From the NCBI GenBank assembly GCA_940337035.1, contig OW679202.1, forward strand, positions 48,439,763-48,503,762: 64,000 bases of DNA. The letters run 5' to 3'. Shown here piece by piece: positions 28,232-40,415 of the stretch; position 1 is the first letter of the stretch, and every line of letters begins with the position of its first letter. The stretch comes from Agriotes lineatus (Eukaryota; Arthropoda; Insecta; Coleoptera; Elateridae). A model generated the notes under the pieces. The model worked only from the letters and a program-made list of their open reading frames with translations, was not told the origin of the DNA and made no database searches. The position numbers and the translations under genes were made by a program.

Positions 28232-29206
28232 ATCTACTGCAGGGGTCACCAATTAGTTTTATTGGGGTCTGTTTCAAAAATGTATAAAACTGCCGCGGTT
28301 CGCTATATGATGACTGACAGCCAAGTTTTAAATTAAAATGTCAAATGATAAATAAAACAAAGAAATTATATTAAATGTTCATTCAGCAATTGACAAGAAA
28401 TGCAATATTATTTGAAATTCAATGAGAAAAATGGCATCTTTTGCTTTGTGCTAGCTGTCTGAAGTCTGGTGCAAGTTACTGCCATTAAGTCCTGGAGATA
28501 GTCATCGGTGAGTCGAGATCGACATTTATTTTTAATGAAGTTCATGTTGGAAAACACTGCTTCACATATATATGTTGATCCAAACATTGTACAAAGTTTG
28601 AAAGCTAAGTTTCTGAGTTCGAATTATTTATTAAGACAAATTTTATCCATGTCTTCTCCTCTGGTGGAATTTTTCTGCAAATGATTTGTGTTTTGTCTCA
28701 TGATTTTGTTTTATATTTGAGTTTTTAATAATTTATTGTAGCCACCGTTTTTGACAAATCAAACACACAAGTACTGTCCAATACTGTTTGGCAGCGTAAA
28801 GCAATATAAATTTGTCTATTTCTGTAAAAATTGTCTAACTTTCGCTTCCACCTTTCTCACATGGAAGTACGTAGTTAGTTCGTAGCTACGCACGTGTTGC
28901 TTCACTCACAAGTGTCAACAACAATGCTCAACTTCTACTGAAGGTCTTCGAAGCAAACTGCGGCAGCGTGCGGCTTGGGGCGGTGGGGGAGGTAGCAAAC
29001 CTCCTGACTGTCGCTTCTTTCGATGGCGCAGAGCACAGGAAAAATAAAATTATGACGGCGCGTATATTTTGATTTTATTTGCTTCAATTTTCCGACATAA
29101 ATAAAAAGAATTTATGATTTTTACAGTTTTGTTAAGGTCTGCACAAAACATGTCGGAGGTCCGCATCCGGACCGCGGTCCGCCATTTGGTGACCCCTGAT
29201 CTACTG
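28232..29206. mobile_element. 959-bp hAT MITE with perfect 8-bp target duplication
   Basis: The ends caggggtcaccaa (28240) and ttggtgacccctg (ending 29198) are inverted. The direct repeat atctactg lies at 28232-28239 and 29199-29206. This is textbook hAT insertion, here into a hAT transposase frame. The interior has no long coding frame of its own. Confidence 0.93.
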
Positions 29207-29392
29207 TATATTAAATCGTATTTTGAACATATTGTCAATGCTATAACAAAACTGGAAACAATAGGGTTAGCTCTTACAGACTCTTTGCAAATAATCAAAA
29301 ATATCCATGACAAGCTAGAGAAAGCTCCTGGAAATGTGACAAAAATTGCTTTAGAGAAACTCAATTCTTATTAAATAAAAATCTAGGCTACC

Positions 29393-29769
29393 CTCTCTTA
29401 AATATGTATGTATGTATGAATGTATGTATAATCTGTAACCTCATTTACCATGTGGTGTAGAGCCGGTACAATGCTCAACTTGCCCCGGATTCGGGATACA
29501 GAGTTGGAGCACGCCTTTGGTGCTTGCGCAGCAACCATTGTGTGAGTTGTGTGTCTTAGTGATGTGTTGACCTTGTTACTCTATCTCTTAGGTCTGTGGT
29601 TCTGAGTACAGCACAGTTAATTTGGTGCCCAACTGTGAATGGTCTCATTGAGCCCGATTCTAATCGCCAAGGATACGGAAAAATTCTGACCCCAGCGGGA
29701 TTCGAACCGAGGAATTGCTTAATGCAAGCCTGGCGCTTACCCATCTGCACCATGCAGAAGCTCTCTTAA
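29393..29769 (-). mobile_element. tRNA-derived SINE, family B copy 2, 9-bp duplication
   Basis: The direct repeat ctctcttaa lies at 29393-29401 and 29761-29769. The minus strand carries the same head and body as 14774-15148 (B box ggttcgaatccc near 29707) and a (GTAT)n/(ATAC)n tail on the left. Confidence 0.85.
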
Positions 29770-30532
29770 GTACAATTAAGAATTTACTTTGTGCTGAGAG
29801 AGTTGAACATGATGTTCAGTTTGACTATAACCATACCGCCTATAAGTTTGCATCTATAACATCATGCGATACTGAACGTTCATTTTCCCAGTTAACAAAT
29901 ATGCTTACCGACAAGAAAACAAATTTTACAACTGTAAACTTGAGCAATATATCATTTGCAATGCTAACGTCTTTTAATTTGCATAATTCAGTAATTGTAA
30001 AATGTTAAAATTCTGTGAATTTTGCTTTTCAATTTGTTTTAAATTTACCTAAAAACTATATTCAGTTAGAGGTTTATTATATTTTTTATTTTATTTTACA
30101 TTATAGAATAACTTGTTTTTTTAAATTATACATTGGGGTTTGTTTATGTTGTACATTGTTTTTTATTTTTATGACAAATCAATTTAAGAACCTGCTTGAC
30201 TTGATTTTAAATTATTTAAAAATATATATTAATTTTTATCCTAAAATCAGCATCTATTTTGACAATTTTGCGACCTAAATAGGGATTTTTCTAACCTAAA
30301 ATAAGCAGCTATTATAAGTTTTTTGCAACCTAAATCTCCGCTCTATAGTATAGGGGAAGATGTCATACGTTGCATCCTATTTAAAATTTTGTACATGCAG
30401 TGATCTGTATGTTGTGATAATGTTGTGCTGAATACAATTACCAGTAGATGGCGCCCCATTCCAAAACTCTTGAAAACGTTTTTGATATTCGGCTTCCAAA
30501 ATATTTGTCCAATAATTGATTGTCAGTCCTGC

Positions 30533-31372
30533 CTAAGGCTGCCAACCGTCCCGCATTGCGCGGGACGGTCCCGCAATAGCAGTACTCGTCCCGCATTCAA
30601 ATAATGCATTGGTATCGTCCCGCAAAATGTCAAATGCGTCCCGCAAGTCCCGCTTTTCTTAATGTATTCTTACATTCGAAACATATTGCTGCGAAAACTG
30701 CGAAGTTTTATTTCGCGTTTGACGTTTGATAGATTCTAAAAACTCGTTCACCATAAAATGCATTCGTACGATTGAATGTACCAATCGAATGGCGGCTGTA
30801 GTCCATGTAGTCTCTCTCTCGTATAATAACCCCTGTGCCTGTGCATGCCCAATGCAACCATGGAGCGGGTTTTTTCTCCAATAAATGCGATGTGATTAGA
30901 CTGCGTTAAAGTCACATGAACTAATAATATAAATTAATTGTAGTTCAAATGTAGCTTTATAAAGTTCAGTGTAGACGGTGGTCATATTTTTCATCATTTC
31001 CTCAATTTTATTTGTGATCGCCCTGCATTACGAATTGTTTATCTATTAAGTTTTCATTTGTACAGTTTTAGGCTACCTAATTTATTAAACTATAAAATGT
31101 AATTTTGACAGACCTTTGTTAATTCAATTTTAACTCGTTATTTATTACTTTTCTTTGCTTTTCACAGGCATTGCAAAAATTATGTACTAACCGCGAACGG
31201 CGCGAACTATAAGTGACACTTACGGTTTATGGGTACGTAAGAACCATACATTTTTTAAAAATTGTATAATCTGTATATATTTTCTTCCTGACCGGGGGGG
31301 GGGGGGGGGGGGGCGCAGAGTAACCATGTCCCGCATTAAGGCCTTCAATAGTTGGCAGCCTTAGCTCCTGCC
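30533..31372. mobile_element. hAT-like non-autonomous element with a 20-G run
   Basis: The inverted ends ctaaggctgccaac and gttggcagccttag are flanked by gtcctgcc / ctcctgcc-like 7-8 bp repeats. The left part repeats gtcccgca several times; the right end has gtcccgcattaagg. A run of 20 G lies at 31294-31313. No coding frame. Confidence 0.65.
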
Positions 31373-31609
31373 CCCCAACCACCAAGTTACACATACCAAT
31401 ATTTTGAAAGGTAGTGTATTCAATTCTATCTTATATTTCAATAATTAAACGTTTTCAGCTTAACCTTAAAATAGCAGAAAATATTTTTCTCAAATACTGT
31501 TTTTATTGTGCTTTGGACCGCTCCATGGAACAGTCTAATGTAAGAATACACCTATATTTAGGTTTGAACAAAATACGATATCGCTATTAATTACATTTTA
31601 GGAAAGAAA

Positions 31610-32965
31610 AATGCCAAAAAGTAATACAGACTTAAACGCCCGCATATCCACCGACGTAAGCAAGTTTTCAAAGAAAATATTCAATCCGTCTAGCGGCCAG
31701 AAATAACTCAAAAACCACTGCATTAAGGCAGTTAAAAATGCATCGTTGAGCAATGAACACGTTTCTTCTAAATCAAATATTGGGGTGAAACGAATTTTCA
31801 CTAAAGATAAAGAACAATTTTTGATGAGTACCTATTTGAAGAATGCTCCTAAATTACATTATGAACTTCCTAATAGAGAAATAATGAAGTTAGCATTTCA
31901 GTTTGCTATAAAAAAATAGTAAAGATTGACTATCAACTTGGTCAGAGAAATAGCTATTGGTAAAGGGGGCATTTTCTCGACGGAAATAATACTTTAATAT
32001 TAAAGAAATTATCATTAATCATGTTTAACATGTTTTAATTGCAAAAGTGTTACAGATTCCTTCACTAATATCAAAATGGGATAGTAGCCTACTTTTAACC
32101 ATATCTTTATATACATCCCACAAGCTGCAGCCATTGGACAGAACTGTTTTGGTCCATATAAAGCGTTTTACAATCAAGCGTCTAACAACTGGCTTATGTC
32201 TATTACAGATGGAGTTGCAGAGATAATCGGACAGGCATATTCAAAAACAGTATTGAATTGAGACTGTTTACTCCGGGGGGGGGGGATGAAACGTCTGGGG
32301 AGGTATTTTTACCTATTCCCGTGCAATCCACCCATTCTTTTATAGATACAAAATACATGAATATGAGGTGGTGATGTTTCCGGGAGGGAATTTTGTCTCT
32401 GCCCGGGAGGAATTTCTCTCCCGGTCACCCCCTGGATTCAACACTGTTCAAAAACCTTCACAATTAATAACATAACCAAAAGATTTGAGACCATAAGGAT
32501 TTTTGCGAACACATTTATGGAAAAGAAGCATTTTTAGCTGATTATGTTACGGATCGTCCATATACAGATCAAAATAATGAACATCAGTGCACCATAACTG
32601 ATCATCCATTCATCGGCCACCTCAAATTATTAGACCTTTCACCAAAGTACCCCCAGAAAAGTTGAAGGATACTTAAACAGAAGAAAGGATAGAACCCAAA
32701 TGTTTACTGATATTCCAGTTAAAATTTAAATTAAACTAAACAAATGAAACTGGAAGAAGCCTTTCATAAAAGATTGAAAAAGAAAATTTCAGATAGCAGT
32801 ATCGACAAAGTAGAGATTGTTATTTTGGATGAATTAAAAAAGAGAGGAAGAGACAGAAAATTGAGAAGAGAAGATCATATTAAAACGTGCATTTGTTTTG
32901 GTTGAATTGGCAAAAAAGAAAGGCAAGAAGCATTTTCTTACCGAAATATCTGATGTGGAATGCTA
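31610..32965 (+). pseudogene. Possible pogo/Tigger-type transposase remnant
   Basis: About 31690-31918 reads LKNHCIKAVKNASLSNEHVS, then RIFTKDKEQFLMSTYLKNAP...REIMKLAFQFAIKK and a stop. This pattern resembles the psq-type helix-turn-helix and following region of pogo-like transposases. Around 32600-32960, FIGHLKLLDLSPKYP and a Lys-rich HKRLKKKISDSS tail fit the C-end of such proteins. The middle is lost or replaced by a G-rich segment. Assigned by pattern only. Confidence 0.4.
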
Positions 32966-32999
32966 ATTTCATCGAAAATAGTTTAGTTTAGTTTTATTC

Positions 33000-34150
33000 C
33001 TGTTGTTTCAGTTTAACAGCAGTTTTATCCCCAGTCCTTTCCTCCAATCTTCAGACATCTCTTAGGTCGCCCATATCTTCATGAACAGCGGTTGTGGAGT
33101 CTTAGCTGTGATTCCAACGTCAGCTCTTAGTATTTCCGCTGAGAAGGCGTTGCTGCTCACTGCTTGTTGCTTAGTGTCTTCAGTGTCACCTTTATTTCAT
33201 TCACTGTGGGAGGTTTGGTGCTGATCCTCAGGTATGGATGTCCTCTATTGCTCCGGTATTTTTGTTGTAAACTTCTGAAAAGTGCTTTCTCCACCCGATA
33301 TTCGTGAGTAGCTCTCTTTCCTTGCTCTTTACTGATCGGTTTCTTCGCAAGTAACTCTCTGATTTCGTTCTCGTTATGTCATACATCTCCTTGAAGTTAT
33401 CCTTTCTAGAAGCGTATTCTGTTCGCTATGAGAATTTTTCCTGTTTAGTTTGTATCGTTTCACACTCTTCTTTACCTCCCTATCGCACCACTATTGTAGT
33501 TTCGCCTTCCTTGCTCTCGTTTTAGTCACATCCACAGCAACCTTGGTTTCTAGTTGTTGTTTTAGCTTCGCCCATGTGAGTTCCGACATTAACTCCTTTT
33601 TTTTCGAGTCCTTGAAACACAGGATTTCTTTAGTGGTCTTTGTTAATACAGTTTTGGCTGCATTTTATTCTTCTTCCACGGCGTTCCTTGTAATTTTGGC
33701 AATTGTTTGGAAGTTGTTCTACAGCTCGATCTTTAATGCGTTCTTAGTTTCAGTTTGCCTATGCTGGAGCGCTTTTTATTATAGCCACTCAAGTTCTTCC
33801 TGGCCAGCATATTTATTTTTAGCAATCACTAGGTGATGGTCGCTAAAATATTACTGTGTCTTCTCAAATTTTAGTTTCAGCTTAGCTGTTAAAATGCGTA
33901 CCTGCAAAAAATAACGAGGGTTTAAACTATGCTATTCGTAGATATTTGTAGCTTTTATGAACTGTTCGCCTTTTCTAGGTTTAAGTCGTATTATTCTTCT
34001 CCAATGCAGAAATACCGTGCTTTATTAAAATTGGCAGACACACCTCTTCTATTTCTGTGAGATTTTTCTTGCCAAAGTTGGCTTCATGCGGACTTGTCAT
34101 GCTTCGATAATTCGTTCTCCTTAAAATGAATTATGGGGTAAGTGAACATA
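33000..34150 (-). pseudogene. LINE remnant, end of endonuclease to start of RT
   Basis: The minus strand gives DHHLVIAKNKYAGQEELEWL near 33840, the end of an endonuclease domain. Then come ELTWAKLKQQLETKVAVDVT and, near 33000-33180, SSNAFSAEILRADVGITAKT followed by MKIWAT-x-EMSEDWRKGLG, the RT finger region. Many stops and frameshifts. The YADD palm is absent. Confidence 0.65.
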
Positions 34151-35589
34151 ATGGGTTATTTACTAATTTAATGAAGGAGTACTACAACGTATGGTTACAC
34201 AAACCTTGAGAAACCTTATGGGAGACAGATACGAACATCATAGTAAGGAATTCCGACAGTTATAGAAAGATTTACAAAGATTAAAATAGGAAATCGATGC
34301 TGTTGTTTATCTCCTACATTGTTCAAAGTATATGTATGAGAAAGATGTTTTAAAGGTATTGCAAAGCACGTCATTAACACAAATGTATTGCAATGAATGG
34401 ACGTATTATTCTTTTACATTAATTTATATTTTTGTAGCAGCCCAAACATTGCTTATTTTAATATTAGATATAAATTTGATTGAATAGCCAGGTATTCTGC
34501 CCTTTAGTTTAACCGTTAAATCTTTATTTTAATTACCTAACTCGATAGAACACGAATAACTCAAATCAGGGTTGGGTTTTAACACTTTGGTAAAATAATA
34601 ATTTTATTAAATTGCCCTTAGATCTAATGCTAACTTTGTTCCACCTGGACGAAGCCGTGGTGCTGGCGAACAACGCGCGGCCTCATGGAGAAGAGTAGCT
34701 TCGGGGCAACCATGTATGCTTGTCCGCCGAGGATGTTTCCACATTCTATGTGAACTAGGTGTTCAACTGCAGAGGTTGATGCCAAAGCTCTTAGGCGAAC
34801 GAGTGAGTTCGAACTCCAGAGTGTCTGTCTTTTGCTGTTGATCTTTCGGGGTATTTAAACTCATTTTCGCCGTTATATTCAACGGCTGACGTCGCAGTGG
34901 AGATCAATTTGTTATTTTCGAAGGTGAGCGTAGCAGTAGGGATCAATTTGCTATGTTTTTATTAATTTTTCCAGGAGTCAGTAGGAATTATTTGATCGGC
35001 ATCATGTTGTAGCTGACCTAAATCTGCGAGTTTGTATACTAAACTCGGTGATATTAGCTTACAGTTAAAGATGATACATTTTTGTTGGCTTTGGAATTTT
35101 AGTCTTTGATTAGTTATGGACAGCGCTGCGTAATCCGGCGGTTAAACGTGTTTTGAGGTGTATCGGCTCGTTTCCAACCGTCGGCGTCGCATCTAAAGAG
35201 AGCCGTTTTTGTTTCGGGAAGCTGAGATTTTAAGATTGTATCAATCCGCTGTTCGGCTTAAAATGTAGACACCGTGACGCCTGCATCAACGGCGACCGTG
35301 GACCGTTGTGTGGAAAGCTGGCTTAATTAATAAATTGTATCTTCATGAAGCGAGGCGACAATTGATAACAATATGGCTTGCATACTGCAATTTGCTCAGA
35401 TGTTTCTTGCGGGAGAAAAATAAAATTCCTTAATATATTCAAATATATACATCTAATAAATACTACAGCAATTTTATGGAGCCTCTCATTTATGTACTTA
35501 TACACAAATAAAATTAAATATTTTATTTATGAAAATACGAAACATCTTCATATTTTTAAATTAATTATTCAGTAAATTCTCCCTCAGGT
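34151..35589. other. Unassigned stretch
   Basis: 34630-35300 is richer in GC than its flanks and could be an old LTR or untranslated TE part, but I found no partner copy and no coding frame. Confidence 0.35.
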
Positions 35590-36120
35590 GGTTAGGCCAT
35601 ATTAATAGGACAGTAGAGTGAAATTAATATGGGAAATTTTCTGCAGTGAAGTTAAATACCCTCGACACCGATTCGGTAAAAAAGGATCCGGATAACTCCA
35701 CCTGTTCCTCACTAGGTGGTTTGAGTCGCTTGGTGATGGCGTTGCCGGTCCCAAGCCCGGATAAAGGAGGAGGGTTGGCTATAGGCCAACTACCTGTCTC
35801 TGTAAAAAATCTAAACGTTTGCTTTGAAATAATGGACGGATTTTTTGAAGATGCCTTAAGCTATGGAATATAGAATACGCATTTGAAACATGGGACGCGA
35901 GTACTTAAACAAAACCAGGCGCCCAAACAACTTAGCTCAAGGAGATAAATAAATATAACCTAATGGTAACAGCTATCTATGAAACAAGCCGACTCGGAAA
36001 GGACACATGGTACACAAAGAAGCACATCATTCTACACAGTGGAAAGAAAGAAGGAAGAAATAGGATGTAGCCTTCATTGTTGACAAACACTTTAAACCAA
36101 ATATCATAGATTTCCAAGCA
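35590..36120 (+). pseudogene. LINE 5' fragment with endonuclease start
   Basis: 35640-35873 reads a CSSLGGLSRLV...PVPSPDKGGG leader like those upstream of insect LINE nuclease domains. 35930-36120 gives NLAQEINKYNLMVTAIYETS, LGKDTWYTKKHIILHSGKKE and KHFKPNIIDFQAW, the start of an AP-endonuclease-like (EEP) domain. Frame breaks are present and it stops before the catalytic end. Confidence 0.65.
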
Positions 36121-36129
36121 TGGTTTGTT

Positions 36130-36509
36130 GAATTGTTTCATATTGTTCTTCTTCTGGTTTCTAGAGTGCTGTTCCATTCAGCTTGCTGTATGTCCACTAC
36201 AAACTTATCAGCTTCTAGTTGCAGTTGGGCTTTGTTTCTAAGCTGTACATTTGTTGAATCCTGCTGCTCAGTTTTTTTAAGTATTTCCAATCTGTGTATT
36301 TATTGGTTAACGATGGGTTACTTTTTTATTATGTTTGCACATAATGTTAATATTATTAGATGGTGGTCTGAATTCAGGTCATCATTCTGTTCTACATTAA
36401 TAAACTTTGCAGATACCTTTCTGCAAAAAAAAGTCGAGCAGGTCAGGTGTTTTATTGGGATTCGTGGGCCAGTAGGTAAGTTTCCCAGTAGAATGGTAGC
36501 TACAGTTTC
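36130..36509 (-). pseudogene. Jockey-like LINE fragment, target of the gypsy insertion
   Basis: The minus strand reads LTYWPTNPNKTPDLLDFFLQ, a DLNSDHHLIILTL endonuclease end, and LTNKYTDWKYLKKL with a DIQQAEWNST-like part. This is the endonuclease-RT linker typical of Jockey elements. It is cut at 36509 by the gypsy LTR. Confidence 0.65.
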
Positions 36510-36740
36510 TTTTATATTTAATAAAAGTCGTTGTACTGTTTAAATCACGTTTATTACAAAAATGCACTAACTGAGGTATGAGGTTATGTAGTCTAATGCA
36601 AACACTGCGAGCGGTTTATCGCGTCTCCCCGTTCATCCGACAGGGATGCCCAGAGTAGGGGCACCTGTTACCAACTGTTACAAATTTAATTCTCCACTCC
36701 TTAAGGGCAATACATAATACTTGGGAGTCAATACACAACA
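36510..36740 (-). repeat. gypsy 3' LTR
   Basis: 231 bp. On the minus strand it starts TGTTGTGTATTGACTCC right after the polypurine tract. It matches 41175-41413 closely; the differences include a missing gtgcggcgata-like segment and one substitution near 36576. Confidence 0.9.
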
Positions 36741-36757
36741 TTTCCTCCCTCTTTTGA
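36741..36757 (-). other. Polypurine tract of the gypsy element
   Basis: On the minus strand this is AAAAGAGGGAGGAAA, directly abutting the LTR start. Such a tract primes plus-strand DNA synthesis. Confidence 0.8.
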
Positions 36758-36798
36758 ATTATAGATATATAACAACGTGCGTGGATGTGCAAGAGTGT

Positions 36799-38481
36799 TT
36801 ATTGAGATGAAAATCTTAATGGGGGAATTCGACGACGTGTTGATCTGCGTGGGGTTTGTAGAGCAGGTCCTTGTTGAGGTGCCGCATCTCTGCGGTTCCG
36901 GGGTGTTCTTGGAGTTCTAGGCGCCGCTGGTGCTGCAGGTGTTGCAACTGCTGCTGGGTTAGGCGTATTTTCCGCTCTAGTCTCATAAAAACGGGGTCTT
37001 CTTGGTGGAGGTCTGAGGTCATCATGTCTCTCTTGAACTGTGTCTTCGGATTCTCGTATCCCTGGTTGATCTAAAAAAGCTCTAATTTGTTCTGTGTGAC
37101 GTTTTACCTTCTTTCCTGTGTACTCGATTTCATAATGGAGATATCCTAGGCGAGTAGCAATAGTGCCTGGGATCCATTTATCCATCTTCAGGTTGCCGGA
37201 GAGAAAGTAGACGGATTGTCCCGGGTTGAACGTTCGAACTGTTGAGTCCATCTGTATTTGCTGTTTCTGTGTGATCTTGGTGTGCACATCGTCTGGTCTA
37301 ACCAGGTTCAGTCGAGTGCGCAGATCACGTCCTAGAAAAAGTCGTGCCGGTGGAAGTCCTGTGGTTGTGTGCGGTGCCTTGCGGTATTGTCGAAGGAACT
37401 CGTTCAAGTTGTGTTGTAAGGATCCTTTGGTCGAGTTCATGGCATGTATGGCGTCCTTCACGGTCTGTACGTATCTTTCGGCTTGGCCATTTGTCGATGG
37501 GTGATATGGGGCTGTTCGTTTATGATATTTAACTCCGCTATCTCGCAGGAAGTTCTGGTATTCCTCTGATGTAAACTGCGTTCCATTGTCAGATACAACG
37601 GTAACAGGAGCACCGTATGCGGCGAATACTTAATCGAGGATTGCAATTGTGGCAGTAGCCGTTATTGAGGTTGTTGTTTTGACTTCCAGCCACTTGCTGT
37701 AGGCGTCCACGATGACGAGCAGCATTGTGTCTGCAACTGGACCTGCGTAGTCGATGTGGACTCGTTCCCAGGGTGCCTTCGGATACTCCCAATGATGTTC
37801 TCGAAACTTCGGCGGGGCATGTGCGTGTGCCGCACAGTTTGGGCATGATTTAGCAACGCGCTCGATATCTGCGTCTATTCCAGGCCAGAAAACGAAAGAA
37901 CGTGCCATTCCTTTCATTTTCACAATCCCTACGTGTGCTGAGTGCAGGTCCTTCAGTACCGATTCCCTCAGTGCAGATGGTATAACGACTCTGTGCTCGA
38001 ACATCAGGCAGTTAGCAGCGAGGGTGTATTTGACTTCTGGCGCTTTGAATTCGTATCGCGTGAGATCCTGCCCGGATTCCAGTAGTTGAACTATCGCACC
38101 AAGATGCGCGTCTTTCCGTGTTTCCCGTGCGATGGCTTCTGCTCGAACGGGTAACTGGTTTATTTGATTAATTACAAAAAGATCAAAATCGTCGTAGTCG
38201 TCGTGCTCCTCCCTCCTCTGTGCGGAGTGTTGACGAATTGCATTGATCGTTGACGGTAGGAGTGCTCGCGAACAGTAATCAGCGTTGGCATTCGCTTTCG
38301 ACGTCTTGAAAACCACGTCGTAATTGAAGTTGGCTAGGTAGTCCGCGTAGTTGGCCATGCGACTGATGCATATCACGGGTAGTGACTTCTCCGGGTGTAG
38401 TATTTGGGTCAGTGGTTTGTGGTTGTAATCAGGGTACAGAGGCGAGCGTAGAGGTAGTGGAAAAATTTCTGTACGGCCCAA
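36799..38481 (-). pseudogene. gypsy pol: RNase H end and integrase, with an internal stop
   Basis: From 38481 the frame picks up the end of RNase H (HKPLTQIL), then an HHCC-type zinc finger (H-x3-H before GIVKMKGMARSF; Cys pair in SCPNCAAH). The integrase core follows, with Asp in IDYAGP, Asp in VSDNGTQF and Glu in NGQAER, the DDE triad. A TAA at 37630-37632 interrupts the core; the same frame is then open to 36799. The C-end has a KRHTEQIRAF block (GPY-like) and a Pro/Ala/Arg-rich tail, without a chromodomain. Integrase would join the cDNA to the genome; this copy cannot make it whole. Confidence 0.88.
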
Positions 38482-40415
38482 ACGATGGATAGTGCTTCCT
38501 TGTCGATTTGAGGGTATCTCTGTTCTGTGTCTGTCATCGTTCGGCTTGCGTAAGCGATCGGACGTTCTTGCCCATTGCCAAGCCGGTGTGACAACACTGC
38601 GCCCAGTCCGGTTTTACTGGCGTCTGTGGCCAGCAACAGTGGGAGTGATGGGTCATATTGGGTTAGGACTTGTGGAGAGGTTAGTGCGTCTTTGATTTCT
38701 GTGTACGCCTTTTCTCCTGCTGTTGTCAATGTGAAGGGGTCCTGCAGCAACATCTCCCGGAGCGGCCGATCCTTTGTTGATAGGTCCGGAATAAATGAGC
38801 TATAGTAGGTTGCTTTACCCAAAATTAACTGTAGTTCTTCGGGCGTTGTTGGCTTTGGGGCATCCCGAACTGCTCGTATATGTGCGTCAGATGTGTGCAC
38901 ACCTTCAGCATCCACTTTGTGACCTAGGGCCTCTAGAACGGGCTCTGCAAATGTGCACTTCGAGCGGTTGAGTTTCAATCCATGTGTTCTGAACCGTTCT
39001 AAAGTTGATCCTAGTGCCTGTAGGAGGTTATCGAATTGGTCTGCAAACACGATTATGTCGTCGAAGAAGTTGACTACATTGGGGAGGTCTTGCAGCACTG
39101 TGTCCATTCGCCGTTGCCAAATAGCGGGAATGTTGGCTGCTCCATAAACGGCCAGTGTTGGGCGAATCAGGCCATGTGTGGGTGTGTTGAGTGTCAGAGC
39201 GTGGCCGAATGTGTCGTCCACCTCCAAGAAGGTATACGCATCTGTGATGTCTAGGTGGCAAAATAGCGTAGCTCCTCTCATTCTGTTAAATAACTGTTCT
39301 ACCTTAGGAATTGGATGTTCATCGATTATCAGTCGGGGGTTCAGCATTGGTTTGTAGTTGCCGGTGATCCTCAGTTTGCCGTTTTTCTTGACGACTATAT
39401 GCGTCGTCGAGGCCCATTCAGAGTAGTCTACTCTCTTGTAGAAACCCGACGCTATCTTCGCCTCGATTTCTTTAGCATAAGCGTGGCGAAGCGCATGTGG
39501 AATATCCCGGGCTCGAGAAAAAACTGGTGCAGCTTGTGGTTTCAAATGCATCTTTGCTGGTGGGCCTGTTAACTTTCCTGGAACGTTACTAAATAAGTCA
39601 AAATAGCGTGACAAAAGGCCGTCTAATAGACTTTGTTGCTCTGACGTTAAGTGTTTGTCGGTTGGGGGTGATACCTGGTGTATTTGGGCGGGGTTCAAGA
39701 AGAGTTTCTTGAAATCGATTTCCTTTGCGAACTCCGTGATCCACTCGCGCCCCAAAAGCGTGTCGAACTCGCCATCGACCACGTAGAGGTTGAGCTTCCT
39801 GGCCATCATTCCAATAGTGGCATTTACTTCGATGCGGCCGATGCAGTTAATGCGGTGGCCCGTGTAGCTGGCGAAGATTTTGTCTGTCTTCTGTAACTCA
39901 AAATTCCGTTTAACTATACTTAGCTTTTTCTTGCTGATGATTGAGCAGGAGGCTCCAGTGTCAAGCTCCATCTTGACTAGGGTTCCTTCTAACTTTACAT
40001 AGAGTAACTTCCGTCCAGAAGATGGCATGGTGCTGATGATCTCTATCTTGCTGAGTTGCTGCGTGGTGGCGATCTGCTCCGGTTGTTCTTCGAATTCGAC
40101 ATTTTCGACTTCGGCAACTAGGTTACTATTTCTCGTACGTATGCGTGCCCTGCACACTCTGCTAATGTGTCCCATTTTACCACATTTATTGCAATTGGCA
40201 TCAAGAAATCGGCACTGGCTGCGAAAGTGTGCTCCACCGCATCCTCCACAACGGTTTTGGCTCCCTTGTTGAGCCGGGTTGGTTTGTTGCGGTGAGACAG
40301 GGGGATTTCCTTGGGCCTGGCTGTTTTCGAATTGCTGTGGCTGTAGGTTGCTCACTGCTCGCTGTGTCCCATTCCTTCGAGCTCGAGGTCTTTCGTAGCC
40401 TATTTTGTGAGTCGG
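38409..40415 (-). pseudogene. gypsy gag C-end, protease, RT and RNase H
   Basis: A long open stretch (first ATG 40355) starts with two Cys/His knuckles: C36-x2-C39-x3-H43-x4-C48 and a standard C55-x2-C58-x4-H63-x4-C68. The retropepsin follows with LDTGAS at 131-136. RT has LDITDAY with Asp369 and FFDD at 430-433. RNase H has TDAS (Asp578) and a later Glu620. Gag and pol thus share one frame here. The frame fails at 38409, where a shift moves the rest of RNase H into the next piece (overlap 38409-38481). Confidence 0.92.

Larger units (their letters stand above)
28150..30008 (+). pseudogene. hAT transposase, C-terminal half, interrupted twice
   Basis: After a possible acceptor (aatttttag, 28141-28149), the frame reads VVLNFDPRNVKCIGNAQNLI... 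up to 28239. It resumes in the same frame after the MITE, at 29199: YIKSYFEHIVNAITKLETIG... to a stop at 29374. After the SINE, 29770-30008 gives a CDTERSFSQLTNMLTDKK block, the hAT dimerisation domain. The duplications at both insertion points show that the coding sequence was continuous before. The N-terminal half was not identified. It is not functional now. Confidence 0.72.
27797..30344 (+). mobile_element. hAT transposon with two later insertions
   Basis: Inverted ends (agagcggattttaggtttt at 27797 and the related aacctaaatctccgctct ending 30344) enclose plus-strand hAT transposase coding pieces. Repeated subterminal acctaaaat / gacctaaata motifs occur near both ends, as in hAT elements. 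A MITE (28240-29198) and a SINE (29402-29760) have been inserted since. The 8-bp flanking duplication is degraded. Confidence 0.68.

Noticed and set aside
33450..33836. 128-codon plus-strand protein
   Set aside because: The minus strand carries LINE motifs in the same place; the plus frame is its shadow.
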